From the NCBI RefSeq assembly GCF_000568405.1, contig NZ_ARZY01000002.1:1-64000 (forward strand): 64,000 nt of DNA, in the 5' to 3' direction. Of this stretch, positions 10,591-20,023 are shown in pieces (the stretch's first letter is position 1; the number at the start of each line of letters is the position of its first letter). The notes beneath the pieces are model-generated. The model searched no databases. It was not told the DNA's origin and saw only the letters and a program-made list of their open reading frames with translations. This stretch comes from Catenovulum agarivorans DS-2. Lineage in GTDB: Bacteria; Pseudomonadota; Gammaproteobacteria; Enterobacterales; Alteromonadaceae. The position numbers were made by a program, and so were the translations under genes.

Positions 10591-11481
10591 TTATTCGCTC
10601 CTTTGTTTTAAAGCGTTGCGCAAGCCATGACCAACGGCATTTACCGATAATAAGCACAAAAACATGGTAATGCCAGGCAATGTAGTCAACCAAGATGCAC
10701 GATAAATAAGATCTATGCTGGCAACTAACATAGCGCCCCACTCAGGCGAACCTTGTTGCGCCCCCAAACCTAAAAAGCCTAAAGCCGCAATATCTAACAT
10801 CGCTGCGGAAACGGCTAAGGTATATTGCAAAATAATACTTTCGACAATGTTAGGAAAAATAGAGCGAAAGAGTATCTGCCAATTGTTCGCACCATCTAAG
10901 CGTGCAGCTGTGACATATTCTTTTTTAAGCTCTGTTTGGATAGCTTGACGGGTTCGATGGACAAACAACGGGATTAATACAAGAAAAATTGCCCAAATTG
11001 TATTTGGCAATCCTGGCCCTAATATTGCCACAATCACAATGGCGAGCAGCAAAGAAGGAATAGATAAGATGGTATCTAATAAATGGTTAAAAACACTGGC
11101 GCGAATACCTTTACTCATGCCTGCAAGTGCCCCCAAAGCGGTTCCAACTAACATAGCGGCAAGTGCAGTTAATAAGCTTAAACCAAAGGTAATTTGGCAA
11201 CCATAGACCAGTCGCGAGAAAACATCACGGCCTAAATCATCTGTTCCTAAGATAAAGCGCACATCACCAGCACTACTCCATGATGGTGGCAATAATACAT
11301 CTTGCGGGTGTTGTGCTAACGGATGATAGGGCGTTATCAATGGCGCAAACAAAGCCATAGCCACGAAAAATAGCACAATACAAAAGCTAATCCACGAAAC
11401 ATGGTCGGACTTAAATTTGTTCCAAGCCAGCATATACGGGCCAGGATGCGTCGCTTCATTATATATATCTGGACTAGCCAT
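10591..11481 (-). CDS. sapC: SapC, ABC transporter permease
   Basis: This is a DppC-type inner-membrane permease of the Sap transporter, 296 residues as in E. coli. About six hydrophobic segments are seen and the coupling loop carries the EAA-like sequence ARLDGANNWQILFRSIFPN. It overlaps the end of sapB by eight bases. Confidence 0.95.
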   Translation of the reverse strand: MASPDIYNEATHPGPYMLAWNKFKSDHVSWISFCIVLFFVAMALFAPLITPYHPLAQHPQDVLLPPSWSSAGDVRFILGTDDLGRDVFSRLVYGCQITFGLSLLTALAAMLVGTALGALAGMSKGIRASVFNHLLDTILSIPSLLLAIVIVAILGPGLPNTIWAIFLVLIPLFVHRTRQAIQTELKKEYVTAARLDGANNWQILFRSIFPNIVESIILQYTLAVSAAMLDIAALGFLGLGAQQGSPEWGAMLVASIDLIYRASWLTTLPGITMFLCLLSVNAVGHGLRNALKQRSE

Positions 11482-12499
11482 TAATTTCTTTCCTTACCAG
11501 TGGGTTGACCATGGTGTGGCAGACATCGGAAAGGACATTGATAAAAATCATAAATGAACTGACCAGTAACAATGATGCTTGAATAACAGGATAGTCACGT
11601 TGATAAATTGCTTCCAGTAACCAGTGCCCGATACCAGGCCACGAAAAAATGATCTCGGTAATCATAGTGCTTGTCATCAAAGTATTAAACAGCAAACCAA
11701 ATTGCGGAATAATGGGCAATAATGCATTGCGCAATACATGTCGGCGGATGATTTGATACAAAGAAAGTCCTTTAGTTCTTGCCGCTTTAATATACTGACT
11801 GTTCATAACGCTGATAACATTTGACCTCATCATGCCTATTAATAAAGTAGTCGGCAAGGTCGCCAAAGTTAGCGTTGGCAAAATTAAGTGTCGCAATGCA
11901 TCGTGGTATATTGGCCACTTGTTGTCAAAGTCACTCAGGGCAATATCAACTAATAAAATGCCTGTCTCATAGGGTATGTCGTATAACAGGTTAAGTCGCC
12001 CAGAAATTGGTAACCAAGCTAAGTTTAAAGAAAATAATAGGATAAAAAGCAAGCCTAACCAGAAAATTGGGATAGAGTTGGCAATTGCAGAAATAGAAAA
12101 TATTACTTTGTCCACCAATGTATTGCGTTTTATCCCAGCCCATAAGCCCAAAGGAATCCCAATTAAACATGTGACTAACAACGCATAAAAGCTGAGTTCA
12201 GCTGACGCAGGGAATACACGCATAAAGTCTCGCAGAACCTCGCTTTGTGAGCTAAATGATAAACCAAAGTCACCCGCAAATACTCGTTCTAAATACACGA
12301 CATATTGCATAAAGTACGATTCATCTAGCGCTAAGTCTTGGCGCAATTGTGCATATTCTTCGTAGGTTAAACTTTGTTGGCCAGTAAAATTAATCACTGA
12401 ATCACCTGGGAAAAGATGGCCTAACGAAAAAGACATTAAGCTCAGTAGAAAAAGCGTCGTGACCAGTAGGTTAACTCGTTTTATTAAATAAACTAGCAT
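11474..12499 (-). CDS. sapB: SapB, ABC transporter permease
   Basis: This is a DppB-type permease, 341 residues, with an N-terminal membrane helix and a C-terminal transport domain. The coupling loop reads AARTKGLSLYQIIRRHVLRN. Its start codon overlaps the last base of sapA and its end overlaps sapC, so the operon is translationally coupled. Confidence 0.95.
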   Translation of the reverse strand: MLVYLIKRVNLLVTTLFLLSLMSFSLGHLFPGDSVINFTGQQSLTYEEYAQLRQDLALDESYFMQYVVYLERVFAGDFGLSFSSQSEVLRDFMRVFPASAELSFYALLVTCLIGIPLGLWAGIKRNTLVDKVIFSISAIANSIPIFWLGLLFILLFSLNLAWLPISGRLNLLYDIPYETGILLVDIALSDFDNKWPIYHDALRHLILPTLTLATLPTTLLIGMMRSNVISVMNSQYIKAARTKGLSLYQIIRRHVLRNALLPIIPQFGLLFNTLMTSTMITEIIFSWPGIGHWLLEAIYQRDYPVIQASLLLVSSFMIFINVLSDVCHTMVNPLVRKEING

Positions 12500-14112
12500 T
12501 AAAACTTCTCCGCGTGTTTAAACGATATGGCGGAAAATGGTTGGAACTTAACTTTAACGACATTATGCTGTTTTGCCAAAAAGCTTAGAGAGTGTGCTAT
12601 TGGCACCACTGGCATTTCTTGCAGTAACAGGCTTTGAGCTTGCATGTAATGATCTTTTTGTTGTTTCAAGTCTGTTGATGCGGCGGCGTTGTGCAACAGA
12701 TTGTCAAAATATGGGTTACACCAAGCCGCGCGGTTATTACCAATGACGGCTGCAGGGCAACTCAATGTTGGAATAAAATAATTATCAGGGCCTTGCATGT
12801 CAGGTGTCCAGCCGAGCAATACAGAATCGTATGAATAGTCGAGCAGCTTTTTTCGGAGCGTACTCCACTCAAACTCGACAATTTCCACCACAATTCCTAC
12901 CTTAGCAAGGTTTGCTTTGATCAGTTCAGCCATTTTAAGCGAGTTTGGGTTGTACTCACGCTCAATTTGCGCACTCCAAATTTGCATTTTGAAACCTGGT
13001 TCAATACCAGCCGCTTGTAATTCTTTTTTTGCTTGTTCTGGGTTGTATGTGATAGTGGGCAAATTGTTGTTGTAAGCCCAAGAGCTTGGAGGCAATAACG
13101 AATTAGCTGGAAAAGCCATACCGTAATAGATTGTTTTGTAAATCGTTTGTCTGTCTATTGCTTTTGCTAAAGCACGTCTGATTTCGCTTCTATTAAACGG
13201 TGGTTTTAACGTATTGAATGCCCAGAATGCAATATTGTCCGCATTTTTAGATTGCAAACTAATGCCTGGTCTGTCTTGTAACACTTCCATCTCGCTGGCG
13301 ACGGGGTGGGCAACCACATCACATTCGCCAGTGATTAATTTGGCTAATCGGTTAGAGCTTTGTGGGGTGATATCAAAAACCAGCTGATCAATTTTGGTTT
13401 TGCCTTGCCAATAATTTTCATGTGCTTTGTAGCGAATATATTCGTCTTTAACAAAGTCTTCTAAATAAAAAGGGCCGGTGCCGATTGGGTAATTATCTAG
13501 CTGTGACTGTGCTTCTTGCAATGCTAATTTGGCGCCATATTCAGCCGACAATATCACCATATAATCTGTGGTTAATTGAGTTAAAAAGTCATGATTTTCA
13601 GAGGATAACTTGAATCTTACGTGGTGGCTCGAAACCTGTTGAATATCATCAATCAGCAACTCAAGTTGGTAACTTTGCATGTGTGGGTAACTATCAGCGC
13701 TGGCATAAAAAGGATGTGTATTCAGCCGCCAACGATTGAAGGTAAAAATGACATCTTCGGCATTAAACTCGCGACTGGGAATAAAATAACGTGTTTTGTG
13801 AAACTTAACCCCTTTTCTTAGGTACATGTCAATGGTTTTGCCATCGTCACTGATATCCCAACTTTCAGCCAAACTGGCGACCAATTGGTCGGAGGAATCT
13901 GATTTTTCGATTAGACGATCATAGAGTTGATGAGCACTGGCATCTAGGGTAATTCGTGAAGTCGTTGTTTGAGGATTGAAACTTTCCGGGTTACCCTCGG
14001 AGCAATATATCAGGCCATTTTTTAGACGTTTATCTTTAATTTGCTCACAGGCCGCACACAGCCATATTATTATGCCCGTACTTAACCAAACCTTGGTTAA
14101 ATTATTCATCAT
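12499..14112 (-). CDS. sapA: SapA, peptide-binding protein of the Sap transporter, apparently a lipoprotein
   Basis: SapA is a family 5 extracytoplasmic solute-binding protein (oligopeptide type). The 537-residue product starts with a hydrophobic leader ending LCAAC, which reads as a lipobox with the cysteine as the first mature residue; E. coli SapA is a soluble periplasmic protein, so membrane anchoring would differ here. The start overlaps the pspF stop by 11 bases. An alternative ATG one codon later would give a very similar protein. Confidence 0.93.
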   Translation of the reverse strand: MMNNLTKVWLSTGIIIWLCAACEQIKDKRLKNGLIYCSEGNPESFNPQTTTSRITLDASAHQLYDRLIEKSDSSDQLVASLAESWDISDDGKTIDMYLRKGVKFHKTRYFIPSREFNAEDVIFTFNRWRLNTHPFYASADSYPHMQSYQLELLIDDIQQVSSHHVRFKLSSENHDFLTQLTTDYMVILSAEYGAKLALQEAQSQLDNYPIGTGPFYLEDFVKDEYIRYKAHENYWQGKTKIDQLVFDITPQSSNRLAKLITGECDVVAHPVASEMEVLQDRPGISLQSKNADNIAFWAFNTLKPPFNRSEIRRALAKAIDRQTIYKTIYYGMAFPANSLLPPSSWAYNNNLPTITYNPEQAKKELQAAGIEPGFKMQIWSAQIEREYNPNSLKMAELIKANLAKVGIVVEIVEFEWSTLRKKLLDYSYDSVLLGWTPDMQGPDNYFIPTLSCPAAVIGNNRAAWCNPYFDNLLHNAAASTDLKQQKDHYMQAQSLLLQEMPVVPIAHSLSFLAKQHNVVKVKFQPFSAISFKHAEKF

Positions 14113-15121
14113 TTCGCAGTGTTTCCAATAATTGATATTTTTTTAAGTACCCGCGCAGTTGGTGGTAGCTTACTTCAAGTAAGTCAGCTGCTTTTCTTTG
14201 GTTAAATCGTGCTTCTCGTAAAGCTGATTTTATCAGATATATTTCGTATTCTGCAGTTTTGTCTTTAAAGTTAAGTGGAAAATCTGCTGTGGGTTTAGCT
14301 GCAAGAGCGCTCTGTTTAACTTGCTTCGAGGCTGGAGTTGGTCGAAAAGGAGATTGAAAAGGATCAAAAACTATATAGTCCAATGGCTTAGCAAAAGAGT
14401 TGTTGCGATAAACACTGCGTTCAATAACATTTTTTAATTCTCGAATATTGCCTGGCCAGGGGTAATCGAGTAGCGATATTTGTGCAGCTTTGCTAAAACC
14501 TGGGAAGTGCGAATGCGACAATTCACGCGCCATATTGACGGCAAAATGTTCGGCCAATAGCAAAATATCTTCTGTTCGTTGTCTAAGTGGTGGGATAGTA
14601 ATCACATCAAAAGCCAACCTGTCTAACAAATCAGCTCTAAAACGGCCTTCTTCGGCCAGTGTGGGTAAATCTTCATTGGTTGCGGCAATTAATCTAACAT
14701 CTGTTTTATAAGTTTGACTGCCTCCGACGCGCTCGAACTCACCGTATTCGATAACTCTAAGTAATTTTTCTTGTACCATTAATGATGAGTTTGCTAATTC
14801 ATCAAGAAAAAGACTACCACAGTGTGCTCGCTCAAATCGTCCTGCATGTTTTTTGTTGGCACCAGTAAATGCACCAGACTCGTGGCCAAATAATTCACTT
14901 TCCAATAGATTTTCGTTGATGGCTGCACAATTGAGTTTTAAAAACTCCCCATCCCATCTGGAAGACAAGTAGTGTAGTCGTTCAGCAACCAGCTCTTTAC
15001 CCGTGCCGCGCTCACCAATAACCAGTACGGGCTTATTCAATGGGGCCAGTTGTGAAATTTGTTCAATCATGCTGAGAAAAGCATTCGATTGGCCAATGAG
15101 GTTTTGCTGAACTTTATCCAT
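14102..15121 (-). CDS. pspF: PspF, sigma-54 enhancer-binding activator of the psp genes
   Basis: PspF activates psp transcription with sigma-54 and is inhibited by PspA. The AAA+ domain has Walker A GERGTGKE (36-43) and the sigma-54-contacting loop GAFTGA (83-88). There is no receiver domain, as expected, and a Fis-type helix-turn-helix occupies the C-terminus (NQRKAADLLEVSYHQLRGY). It is 339 residues long. It is divergent from pspA and leads the sap genes, which it overlaps, so sapABCDF may be transcribed with it. Confidence 0.97.
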   Translation of the reverse strand: MDKVQQNLIGQSNAFLSMIEQISQLAPLNKPVLVIGERGTGKELVAERLHYLSSRWDGEFLKLNCAAINENLLESELFGHESGAFTGANKKHAGRFERAHCGSLFLDELANSSLMVQEKLLRVIEYGEFERVGGSQTYKTDVRLIAATNEDLPTLAEEGRFRADLLDRLAFDVITIPPLRQRTEDILLLAEHFAVNMARELSHSHFPGFSKAAQISLLDYPWPGNIRELKNVIERSVYRNNSFAKPLDYIVFDPFQSPFRPTPASKQVKQSALAAKPTADFPLNFKDKTAEYEIYLIKSALREARFNQRKAADLLEVSYHQLRGYLKKYQLLETLRNDE

Positions 15122-15224
15122 GATATTGGTCTATTTTGTCAACTATTGGTGTATTTGATTATGTTCCGAAAGTGAACAAATTGCTAGATTTAAATAAAGA
15201 TATATAAATCAGTATATTACCTAG

Positions 15225-15241
15225 TTGGCACAAAGATTGTT
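15225..15241 (+). promoter_or_regulatory. sigma-54 promoter of pspABC
   Basis: TTGGCACAAAGATTGTT matches the sigma-54 -24/-12 pattern TGGCAC-N5-TTG(C/T) and closely resembles the E. coli pspA promoter. It lies about 105 bp upstream of pspA in the 225-bp pspF-pspA gap. PspF sites and any IHF site should lie in the AT-rich 15150-15215 stretch, but I cannot define them. Confidence 0.88.
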
Positions 15242-15346
15242 TAGATCACTACAACTTTCACAGGACGTGAAGTTTTGGTAGGGGTGCCAATAGAGGGATA
15301 AGTCACTAATTTTATCGGATACAGTTAATATTTAGAGAGGTTTAAT

Positions 15347-16021
15347 ATGGGTATTTTTTCAAGATTTGCCGATATCGTTAATTCCAATATCAATGCTTTG
15401 TTAGATAAAGCCGAAGATCCTGCCAAAATGGTCAGATTAATCATTCAGGAAATGGAAGATACGTTAGTTGAAGTTCGTTCAAACTCAGCCAAAGTGTTGG
15501 CGGACAAAAAAGATTTAGTTCGTAGATTACAGCGCTTGCAGCAACAACAGCAAGATTGGCAAGAAAAAGCTGAATTAGCGATTAGTAAAGACAGGGAAGA
15601 TCTCGCCAGAGCCGCTTTGCTTGAAAAAAAGCGAATTTCTGATCAAGAAGCAATGATGACTTCAGAAGTGAATTTGTTGGACGAACAGCTCGACAAGCTG
15701 CAATCTGAAATTCAGCAGTTACAAGACAAATTAACGGATGCAAAAGCCAGACAAAAAGCACTGATTATGAAGCATGAAACTGTTAGCGCTCGGGTCACGG
15801 TAAAACGCCAGCTTGATGCGGATAAAGTTAGAAACTCGCTTGATAGATTCGATGCTTACGAGCGCAAAATAGGTGACATTGAGGCTGAAGCAGATAGTTA
15901 TGATATCGCAAGTAAAAATCTTAACGCTGAGTTTGAAGATTTAGTTGCCAAAGATGGATTGGATGAAGAATTAGCTAAGCTAAAAGCAAAAGTTAAATCG
16001 GATAATACACAAGATAAATAG
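15347..16021 (+). CDS. pspA: PspA, phage shock protein A (ESCRT-III/Vipp1 family)
   Basis: PspA binds and restrains PspF and, under envelope stress, assembles on damaged inner membrane. The 224-residue protein is almost entirely coiled coil with an N-terminal amphipathic helix (MGIFSRFADIVNSNINALL), the classic form. An AGAGAGG ribosome site precedes the ATG. pspB follows after 14 bp. Confidence 0.97.
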   Translation: MGIFSRFADIVNSNINALLDKAEDPAKMVRLIIQEMEDTLVEVRSNSAKVLADKKDLVRRLQRLQQQQQDWQEKAELAISKDREDLARAALLEKKRISDQEAMMTSEVNLLDEQLDKLQSEIQQLQDKLTDAKARQKALIMKHETVSARVTVKRQLDADKVRNSLDRFDAYERKIGDIEAEADSYDIASKNLNAEFEDLVAKDGLDEELAKLKAKVKSDNTQDK

Positions 16022-16035
16022 CAGGAGGTTTATCT

Positions 16036-16284
16036 ATGACGGCCTTAGTCGGATTGTTGGTTGCACCCATTATCATATTTTTGATATTTGTCGCACCAAT
16101 TTGGTTAATTTTGAGCTACCGAAGCAAAAAACAGTTAAATCAGGGGCTGACCGAAGCAGAGCAGAATCAGCTGATCGAATTATCAAAAAAGGCCGAACGT
16201 ATGGCAGATCGAATAGAGGTGTTAGAAAATTTATTAGATATAGAGTCACCAAACTGGAGGCAAACAAATGACAGCAACAAATAA
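16036..16284 (+). CDS. pspB: PspB, phage shock membrane regulator
   Basis: PspB is a small inner-membrane protein that works with PspC to release PspF from PspA. It has 82 residues, one N-terminal membrane helix (about residues 3-25) and a cytoplasmic coiled-coil tail. A strong AGGAGG ribosome site lies just upstream. It overlaps pspC by 17 bases. Confidence 0.93.
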   Translation: MTALVGLLVAPIIIFLIFVAPIWLILSYRSKKQLNQGLTEAEQNQLIELSKKAERMADRIEVLENLLDIESPNWRQTNDSNK

Positions 16285-16675
16285 AAAACTGACCCGAGAT
16301 GTGCACAACGGCAGAATTGCAGGGGTATGTGCAGGCATTGCCAACTATTTTTCACTTGAAACTTGGGTTGTACGCCTAGTTACCGTAGGTGCACTTATTT
16401 TTTCATTTAGTTTTATTTTGTTTGTTTACATAGCTGCATGGCTAATACTTGAGAGAAATGACAAAGTAAAGCCAGCACGCGTGTATGAAACAAATACACG
16501 CGACAATTATCATTTTGATATCAAACAAAACGTATGGCAAGCAGGAAGTCCACCTAAAGTGGTTTTGTCTGATTTGGCCGAAGTATTCGAACGATTGGAG
16601 CTCAGAGTGCGCAACTTAGAGGTCTATGCAACAAGTGAGCGCTACCGAGTTGAAAAAGAAATAAATAAGCTATAA
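16268..16675 (+). CDS. pspC: PspC, phage shock stress sensor
   Basis: PspC is an inner-membrane sensor with a PspC domain: the motif RIAGVCAGIANYF precedes a hydrophobic helix (roughly residues 36-60), and a cytoplasmic or periplasmic tail follows. It has 135 residues. A CTGGAGG ribosome site inside the end of pspB drives it. No pspD or pspE follows; the next gene is phhB. Confidence 0.93.
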   Translation: MTATNKKLTRDVHNGRIAGVCAGIANYFSLETWVVRLVTVGALIFSFSFILFVYIAAWLILERNDKVKPARVYETNTRDNYHFDIKQNVWQAGSPPKVVLSDLAEVFERLELRVRNLEVYATSERYRVEKEINKL

Positions 16676-16707
16676 TTGGTTAAACTTTCTAATATATGAA
16701 GGATGTT

Positions 16708-17049
16708 ATGGAAATTTTATCAAATCAAACGTGCGAGGCGTGTAGAGTAGATGCACCACTCGCGACAGCTGAAGAAACTGCAAGCTGGATGACGCAGTTA
16801 ACAGATTGGCAAATTCAATCAGTCGATAATATTAAACGCCTTGTGAAGGTATATAAGTTTAATAATTTTGTTGATGCATTAGCTTTTACGAATCAAGTAG
16901 GGGAGCTTGCGGAATCTTTAGCGCATCACCCTGCCATTTTAACTGAGTGGGGGCAGGTGACCGTTAGTTGGTGGACCCATAAAATCGGTGGTTTACATAA
17001 AAACGATTTTATTTGCGCAGCTAAAACAGATAGCTTATACCCAAGCTAA
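16708..17049 (+). CDS. phhB: Pterin-4a-carbinolamine dehydratase
   Basis: This enzyme dehydrates 4a-hydroxytetrahydrobiopterin, recycling the cofactor of phenylalanine hydroxylase. The 113-residue protein has the active-site sequence AHHPAI and the family C-terminal pattern VSWWTHKIGGLHKND. The ATG at 16708 is preferred over one at 16696 because the GAAGGAT ribosome site lies between them. No phenylalanine hydroxylase gene is in the window, so the physiological partner is elsewhere or the protein acts in another pterin reaction. Confidence 0.92.
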   Translation: MEILSNQTCEACRVDAPLATAEETASWMTQLTDWQIQSVDNIKRLVKVYKFNNFVDALAFTNQVGELAESLAHHPAILTEWGQVTVSWWTHKIGGLHKNDFICAAKTDSLYPS

Positions 17050-17100
17050 AGCAAATAGCGTATAATCTGCGGCAGTTTTAACTCAAAAATTTTAAGTTAT

Positions 17101-18165
17101 ATGTCGCAAATTGAACTTAACGCAGGTTATGAATTTAGTTTCCCTGCGAAACCTGAACCTTTATCTACTGAAGACAAAGCGCAATACAAAGAGCGTATTA
17201 AAAAGCTTCTAGCTGAAAAAGATGCTGTTTTGGTTGCGCATTATTATACAGATCCTGAAATTCAAGCCTTGGCTGAAGAAACAGGCGGATGTGTATCAGA
17301 CTCTCTAGAAATGGCGCGTTTTGGGCGCGACCACCCAGCAAAAACACTGATTGTCGCGGGTGTTAAATTTATGGGTGAAACCGCAAAAATATTATCACCA
17401 GAAAAACGCGTGTTTATGCCAACACTAGAAGCAACCTGCTCGTTAGATTTAGGTTGTCCAGAAAAAGAATTTACCGAGTTTTGTGATGCGCATCCAGACC
17501 ATACAGTTGTTGTTTATGCCAATACTTCGGCAGCTGTAAAAGCGCGAGCTGACTGGGTGGTAACTTCATCTATCGCATTGGAAATTGTTGAGCACTTAGA
17601 TGCAGAAGGGCACAAAATTATATGGGGCCCAGACAAGCATTTAGGTTCGTACATAGAGCAACAAACTGGTGCTGAAATGCTTAAATGGAATGGCGCTTGT
17701 ATCGTCCATGACGAGTTCAAAGCGAAACATTTGCGTGAGCTTAAATCTATGTATCCACAAGCTGCAGTGTTGGTTCATCCGGAATCGCCAGCTTCTGTTA
17801 TTGAATTAGCAGATGCAGTAGGCTCAACCAGCCAATTGATTAAAGCAAGTCAAACACTTGAAAACGATATGTTTATTGTAGCGACCGACAAAGGTATTTT
17901 TTATAAAATGCAGCAATTGGCGCCACACAAAACATTTATTGAAGCACCAACTGGTGGTAATGGTGCAACATGTCGCAGTTGTGCGCATTGCCCGTGGATG
18001 GCGATGAATGGGCTTGTGGCCATAGAAAACGCATTAGTTGCAGACGACTTATCAGAGCATGAAATTTTTGTTGATGATAGTTTGCGTGAGCGAGCTCTAC
18101 TTCCATTGGATCGGATGTTAAATTTTGCAGCTGAATTAAAAATGAAAGTAAAAGGCAACGCCTAA
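17101..18165 (+). CDS. nadA: Quinolinate synthase A
   Basis: NadA condenses iminoaspartate with dihydroxyacetone phosphate to quinolinate in NAD synthesis, using a 4Fe-4S cluster. The three cluster ligands are present at C113, C200 and C297, the same numbers as in E. coli, with C291 and C294 completing the CxxCxxC motif. The 354-residue length is normal. The start lies 51 bp after phhB with no visible strong ribosome site. Confidence 0.97.
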   Translation: MSQIELNAGYEFSFPAKPEPLSTEDKAQYKERIKKLLAEKDAVLVAHYYTDPEIQALAEETGGCVSDSLEMARFGRDHPAKTLIVAGVKFMGETAKILSPEKRVFMPTLEATCSLDLGCPEKEFTEFCDAHPDHTVVVYANTSAAVKARADWVVTSSIALEIVEHLDAEGHKIIWGPDKHLGSYIEQQTGAEMLKWNGACIVHDEFKAKHLRELKSMYPQAAVLVHPESPASVIELADAVGSTSQLIKASQTLENDMFIVATDKGIFYKMQQLAPHKTFIEAPTGGNGATCRSCAHCPWMAMNGLVAIENALVADDLSEHEIFVDDSLRERALLPLDRMLNFAAELKMKVKGNA

Positions 18166-18239
18166 TTCACCTAATTAAAGTTACATTGGTGTTTTAATCG
18201 CCATTTAGTTGCAATTTAACAAACAATGCTTGCTAATCT

Positions 18240-18265
18240 GGGCTGATTTCCCTATTATTCAGCCC
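18240..18265 (+). terminator. Hairpin between nadA and tRNA-Ser, possible terminator
   Basis: GGGCTGA (18240-18246) pairs with TCAGCCC (18259-18265). Only a short TTT follows, so this is a weak terminator candidate for nadA. Confidence 0.4.
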
Positions 18266-18285
18266 GCTTTGTAAAAGCTCTATGC

Positions 18286-18376
18286 GGTGAGGTGGCTGAG
18301 CGGCTGAAAGCGCACGACTGGAACTCGTGTATACGTTAATCGCGTATCGAGGGTTCAAATCCCTCCCTCACCGCCA
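18286..18376 (+). tRNA. tRNA-Ser (anticodon GGA)
   Basis: A complete class II tRNA of 91 nt. The acceptor GGTGAGG pairs with CCTCACC, the anticodon loop reads CTGGAAC with anticodon GGA, a long variable arm follows (GTATACG...CGTATC), the T-loop is GTTCAAAT, and the 3' CCA is encoded at 18374-18376. Confidence 0.97.
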
Positions 18377-18593
18377 TTTCTTCTTTTTGACCATTCCAGC
18401 CCGTTTTAGTCTCATTTTATCGTTTTTCCGTGTTTGTTACGCCATTTGATATTTTATTTTATTAAGAATTTGTTAATATCCATTGATGGTGGATGGCTGT
18501 CAACGTTTGTTTCCCACATTCACCCAAAAACATAATAAAAATAATATTTAAGCTATAGCTGGCTTCAACACATACACAAATGGAAGGTAAAAT

Positions 18594-19442
18594 ATGAAGA
18601 ACCTAATGATTAGCCTAGCGTGCTGTATTGGTATTAGTTTACCCGTCTCGGCTGCTCAGGTGACTTTGAATGTTAATAATTCAGAGTCGATTAATAATAT
18701 CTATCAATTGCAGTTATTAAAAGAGGCGCTTTCTCGCGACCCAAACAATCAGTATATAATTAATACCTCGCCGGTCGACCTCAATGAAGGGCAGATGGTT
18801 AACTACATTCAGTCGGGAGAAATGGATGTTATGTGGGGTGGAACTAATAATAAATATGAACAACTAATGGAGCCGATTCGTGTTCCTTTGTTTAAAGGGT
18901 TGTTGGGACACAGGTTATTTATTATCAGAAAGGGTGAACAACAAAGGTTCAATGGTATAGATTCGTTATCAGCACTAAGACAGTTTAAAGTAGGGCAGGG
19001 TCGCCAATGGGCTGATACCCAGGTACTTGAATCTGCAGGTTTAGACGTGGTCACAGCGATGAAATACGATGGATTATTTTATATGCTTGAAGGCGGTCGT
19101 TTTGACGCTTTTCCACGGGGAGTGCATGAACCTTTTGCTGAAGTATCAAAACACTCAGAGTTGAATTTAACAGTAGAAAAGAATTTATTGTTGGTTTATC
19201 CACTTGCGGCTTACTTCTTTGTCGCAAAAGACAACGCCAAGTTGGCGCAAACGATAGAAACAGGCTTGATGGAAATGATCGATGATGGTTCATTTGATAA
19301 GTTCTTTTATCAAAACCCTATGGTTGCACAAGCATTGGAAAATGCTCAATTAGCTAACCGCACAGTATTTAGAATTGATAATCCAAATATGCCACCCCTA
19401 ACGCCTTACGATAATGAAAAGCTGTGGTTTAAGATTGAATAA
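18594..19442 (+). CDS. Putative periplasmic solute-binding protein (family 3-like)
   Basis: The 282-residue product begins with a signal peptide (cleavage likely after PVSAA, near residue 21). The rest resembles amino-acid-type substrate-binding proteins: segments such as GRQWADTQVLESAGLDVV and the pattern of alternating strands fit a two-lobed binding fold. No permease or ATPase is adjacent, so it may be an orphan sensor-like binding protein. The ligand is unknown. The ribosome site is GGAAGG. Confidence 0.65.
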   Translation: MKNLMISLACCIGISLPVSAAQVTLNVNNSESINNIYQLQLLKEALSRDPNNQYIINTSPVDLNEGQMVNYIQSGEMDVMWGGTNNKYEQLMEPIRVPLFKGLLGHRLFIIRKGEQQRFNGIDSLSALRQFKVGQGRQWADTQVLESAGLDVVTAMKYDGLFYMLEGGRFDAFPRGVHEPFAEVSKHSELNLTVEKNLLLVYPLAAYFFVAKDNAKLAQTIETGLMEMIDDGSFDKFFYQNPMVAQALENAQLANRTVFRIDNPNMPPLTPYDNEKLWFKIE

Positions 19443-19464
19443 TAAATTGTGAGATTGGAAGAGT

Positions 19465-20018
19465 GAATGGTGGCGACCTCAGTCGCCACCCAAAGACATA
19501 TCATCTAACCTTGATGAAGACTTGCCTGTCGTGTGTATCCCTAAAAGCACCTTTCGGTGTGTCCCAAATTAATTATTCTTTTTGTATTTTGCATCCAGCG
19601 GGATTCCACCCTATAGATCCTTAAAACCTCATCCTGAGCTATCCCTTTTTCCTTAGCGTCACTGCCATCTGCTCCATGCTAGCCAATTCCTTAGCTGTTG
19701 GTCCTTTTCGTCCTACTTCCAATAATCCTTAGTCCTAAGTGTATCCTTGGTGCTATCCTAAGCTATATTGTCCCTGCATCCTTAAATTCCATACCTTCCT
19801 GGTTGTCCACTCCGTTATCCATCCATTCCTACATAACATCAATACCATCCTGAGTATCGCAGTGTCCATACACCTTGTTTTCCAATTCCAATAGTGTAAT
19901 GCCATTTACACTTTTTCCATCCTAGAAAACTAATATATCCATTTATTCCATTTATTCCATTTCCTGTTTTTTCCATGTCGCTCTGAACTTTGGGTGCGTC
20001 CGTTTTCCTAAGCAACGA
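19465..20018 (-). ncRNA. csrB: CsrB/RsmB-type CsrA-sequestering small RNA (predicted)
   Basis: Read on the minus strand, 20010 to 19538 holds 39 GGA triplets in about 473 nt, one per 12 nt, where about seven are expected by chance at even composition. Many lie in CAGGATG, AAGGA or TGGA contexts, the sequence bound by CsrA, and no reading frame of any length spans the segment. CsrB-family RNAs bind many CsrA dimers and so relieve CsrA control of carbon storage, motility and biofilm genes. An 18-bp GacA/UvrY-type inverted repeat lies about 170 bp upstream. The ends are approximate: the start is inferred from a -10 TAATAT at 20029-20024, and the 3' end is placed at the hairpin 19469-19490, though a shorter hairpin with TTTT near 19541 is possible. 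At 480-560 nt it would be longer than E. coli CsrB (369 nt). Confidence 0.83.
19469..19490. terminator. Strong hairpin at the csrB-like RNA 3' side
   Basis: GGTGGCGAC and GTCGCCACC form a perfect nine-base-pair stem with a four-base loop. Neither side has a good T-run (minus strand ATTCACTCTT), so it could end the plus-strand binding-protein gene, the minus-strand RNA or both. Confidence 0.5.
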
Positions 20019-20023
20019 GTGTT

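Noticed and set aside
12499-15121. Possible lack of a separate promoter for sap genes as evidence of psp-sap co-regulation
   Set aside because: The gene overlap suggests co-transcription with pspF, but internal promoters cannot be excluded from sequence alone.
18286-18376. tRNA-Ser as an integration site for a mobile element
   Set aside because: No integrase gene and no repeat of the tRNA 3' end was seen in the following sequence.
19538-20010. Repeated short TCC-rich pattern that could be taken for a CRISPR array or simple repeat
   Set aside because: There is no constant-length repeat or spacer; the only shared element is the GGA core on the minus strand in varied contexts, which fits CsrA sites instead.
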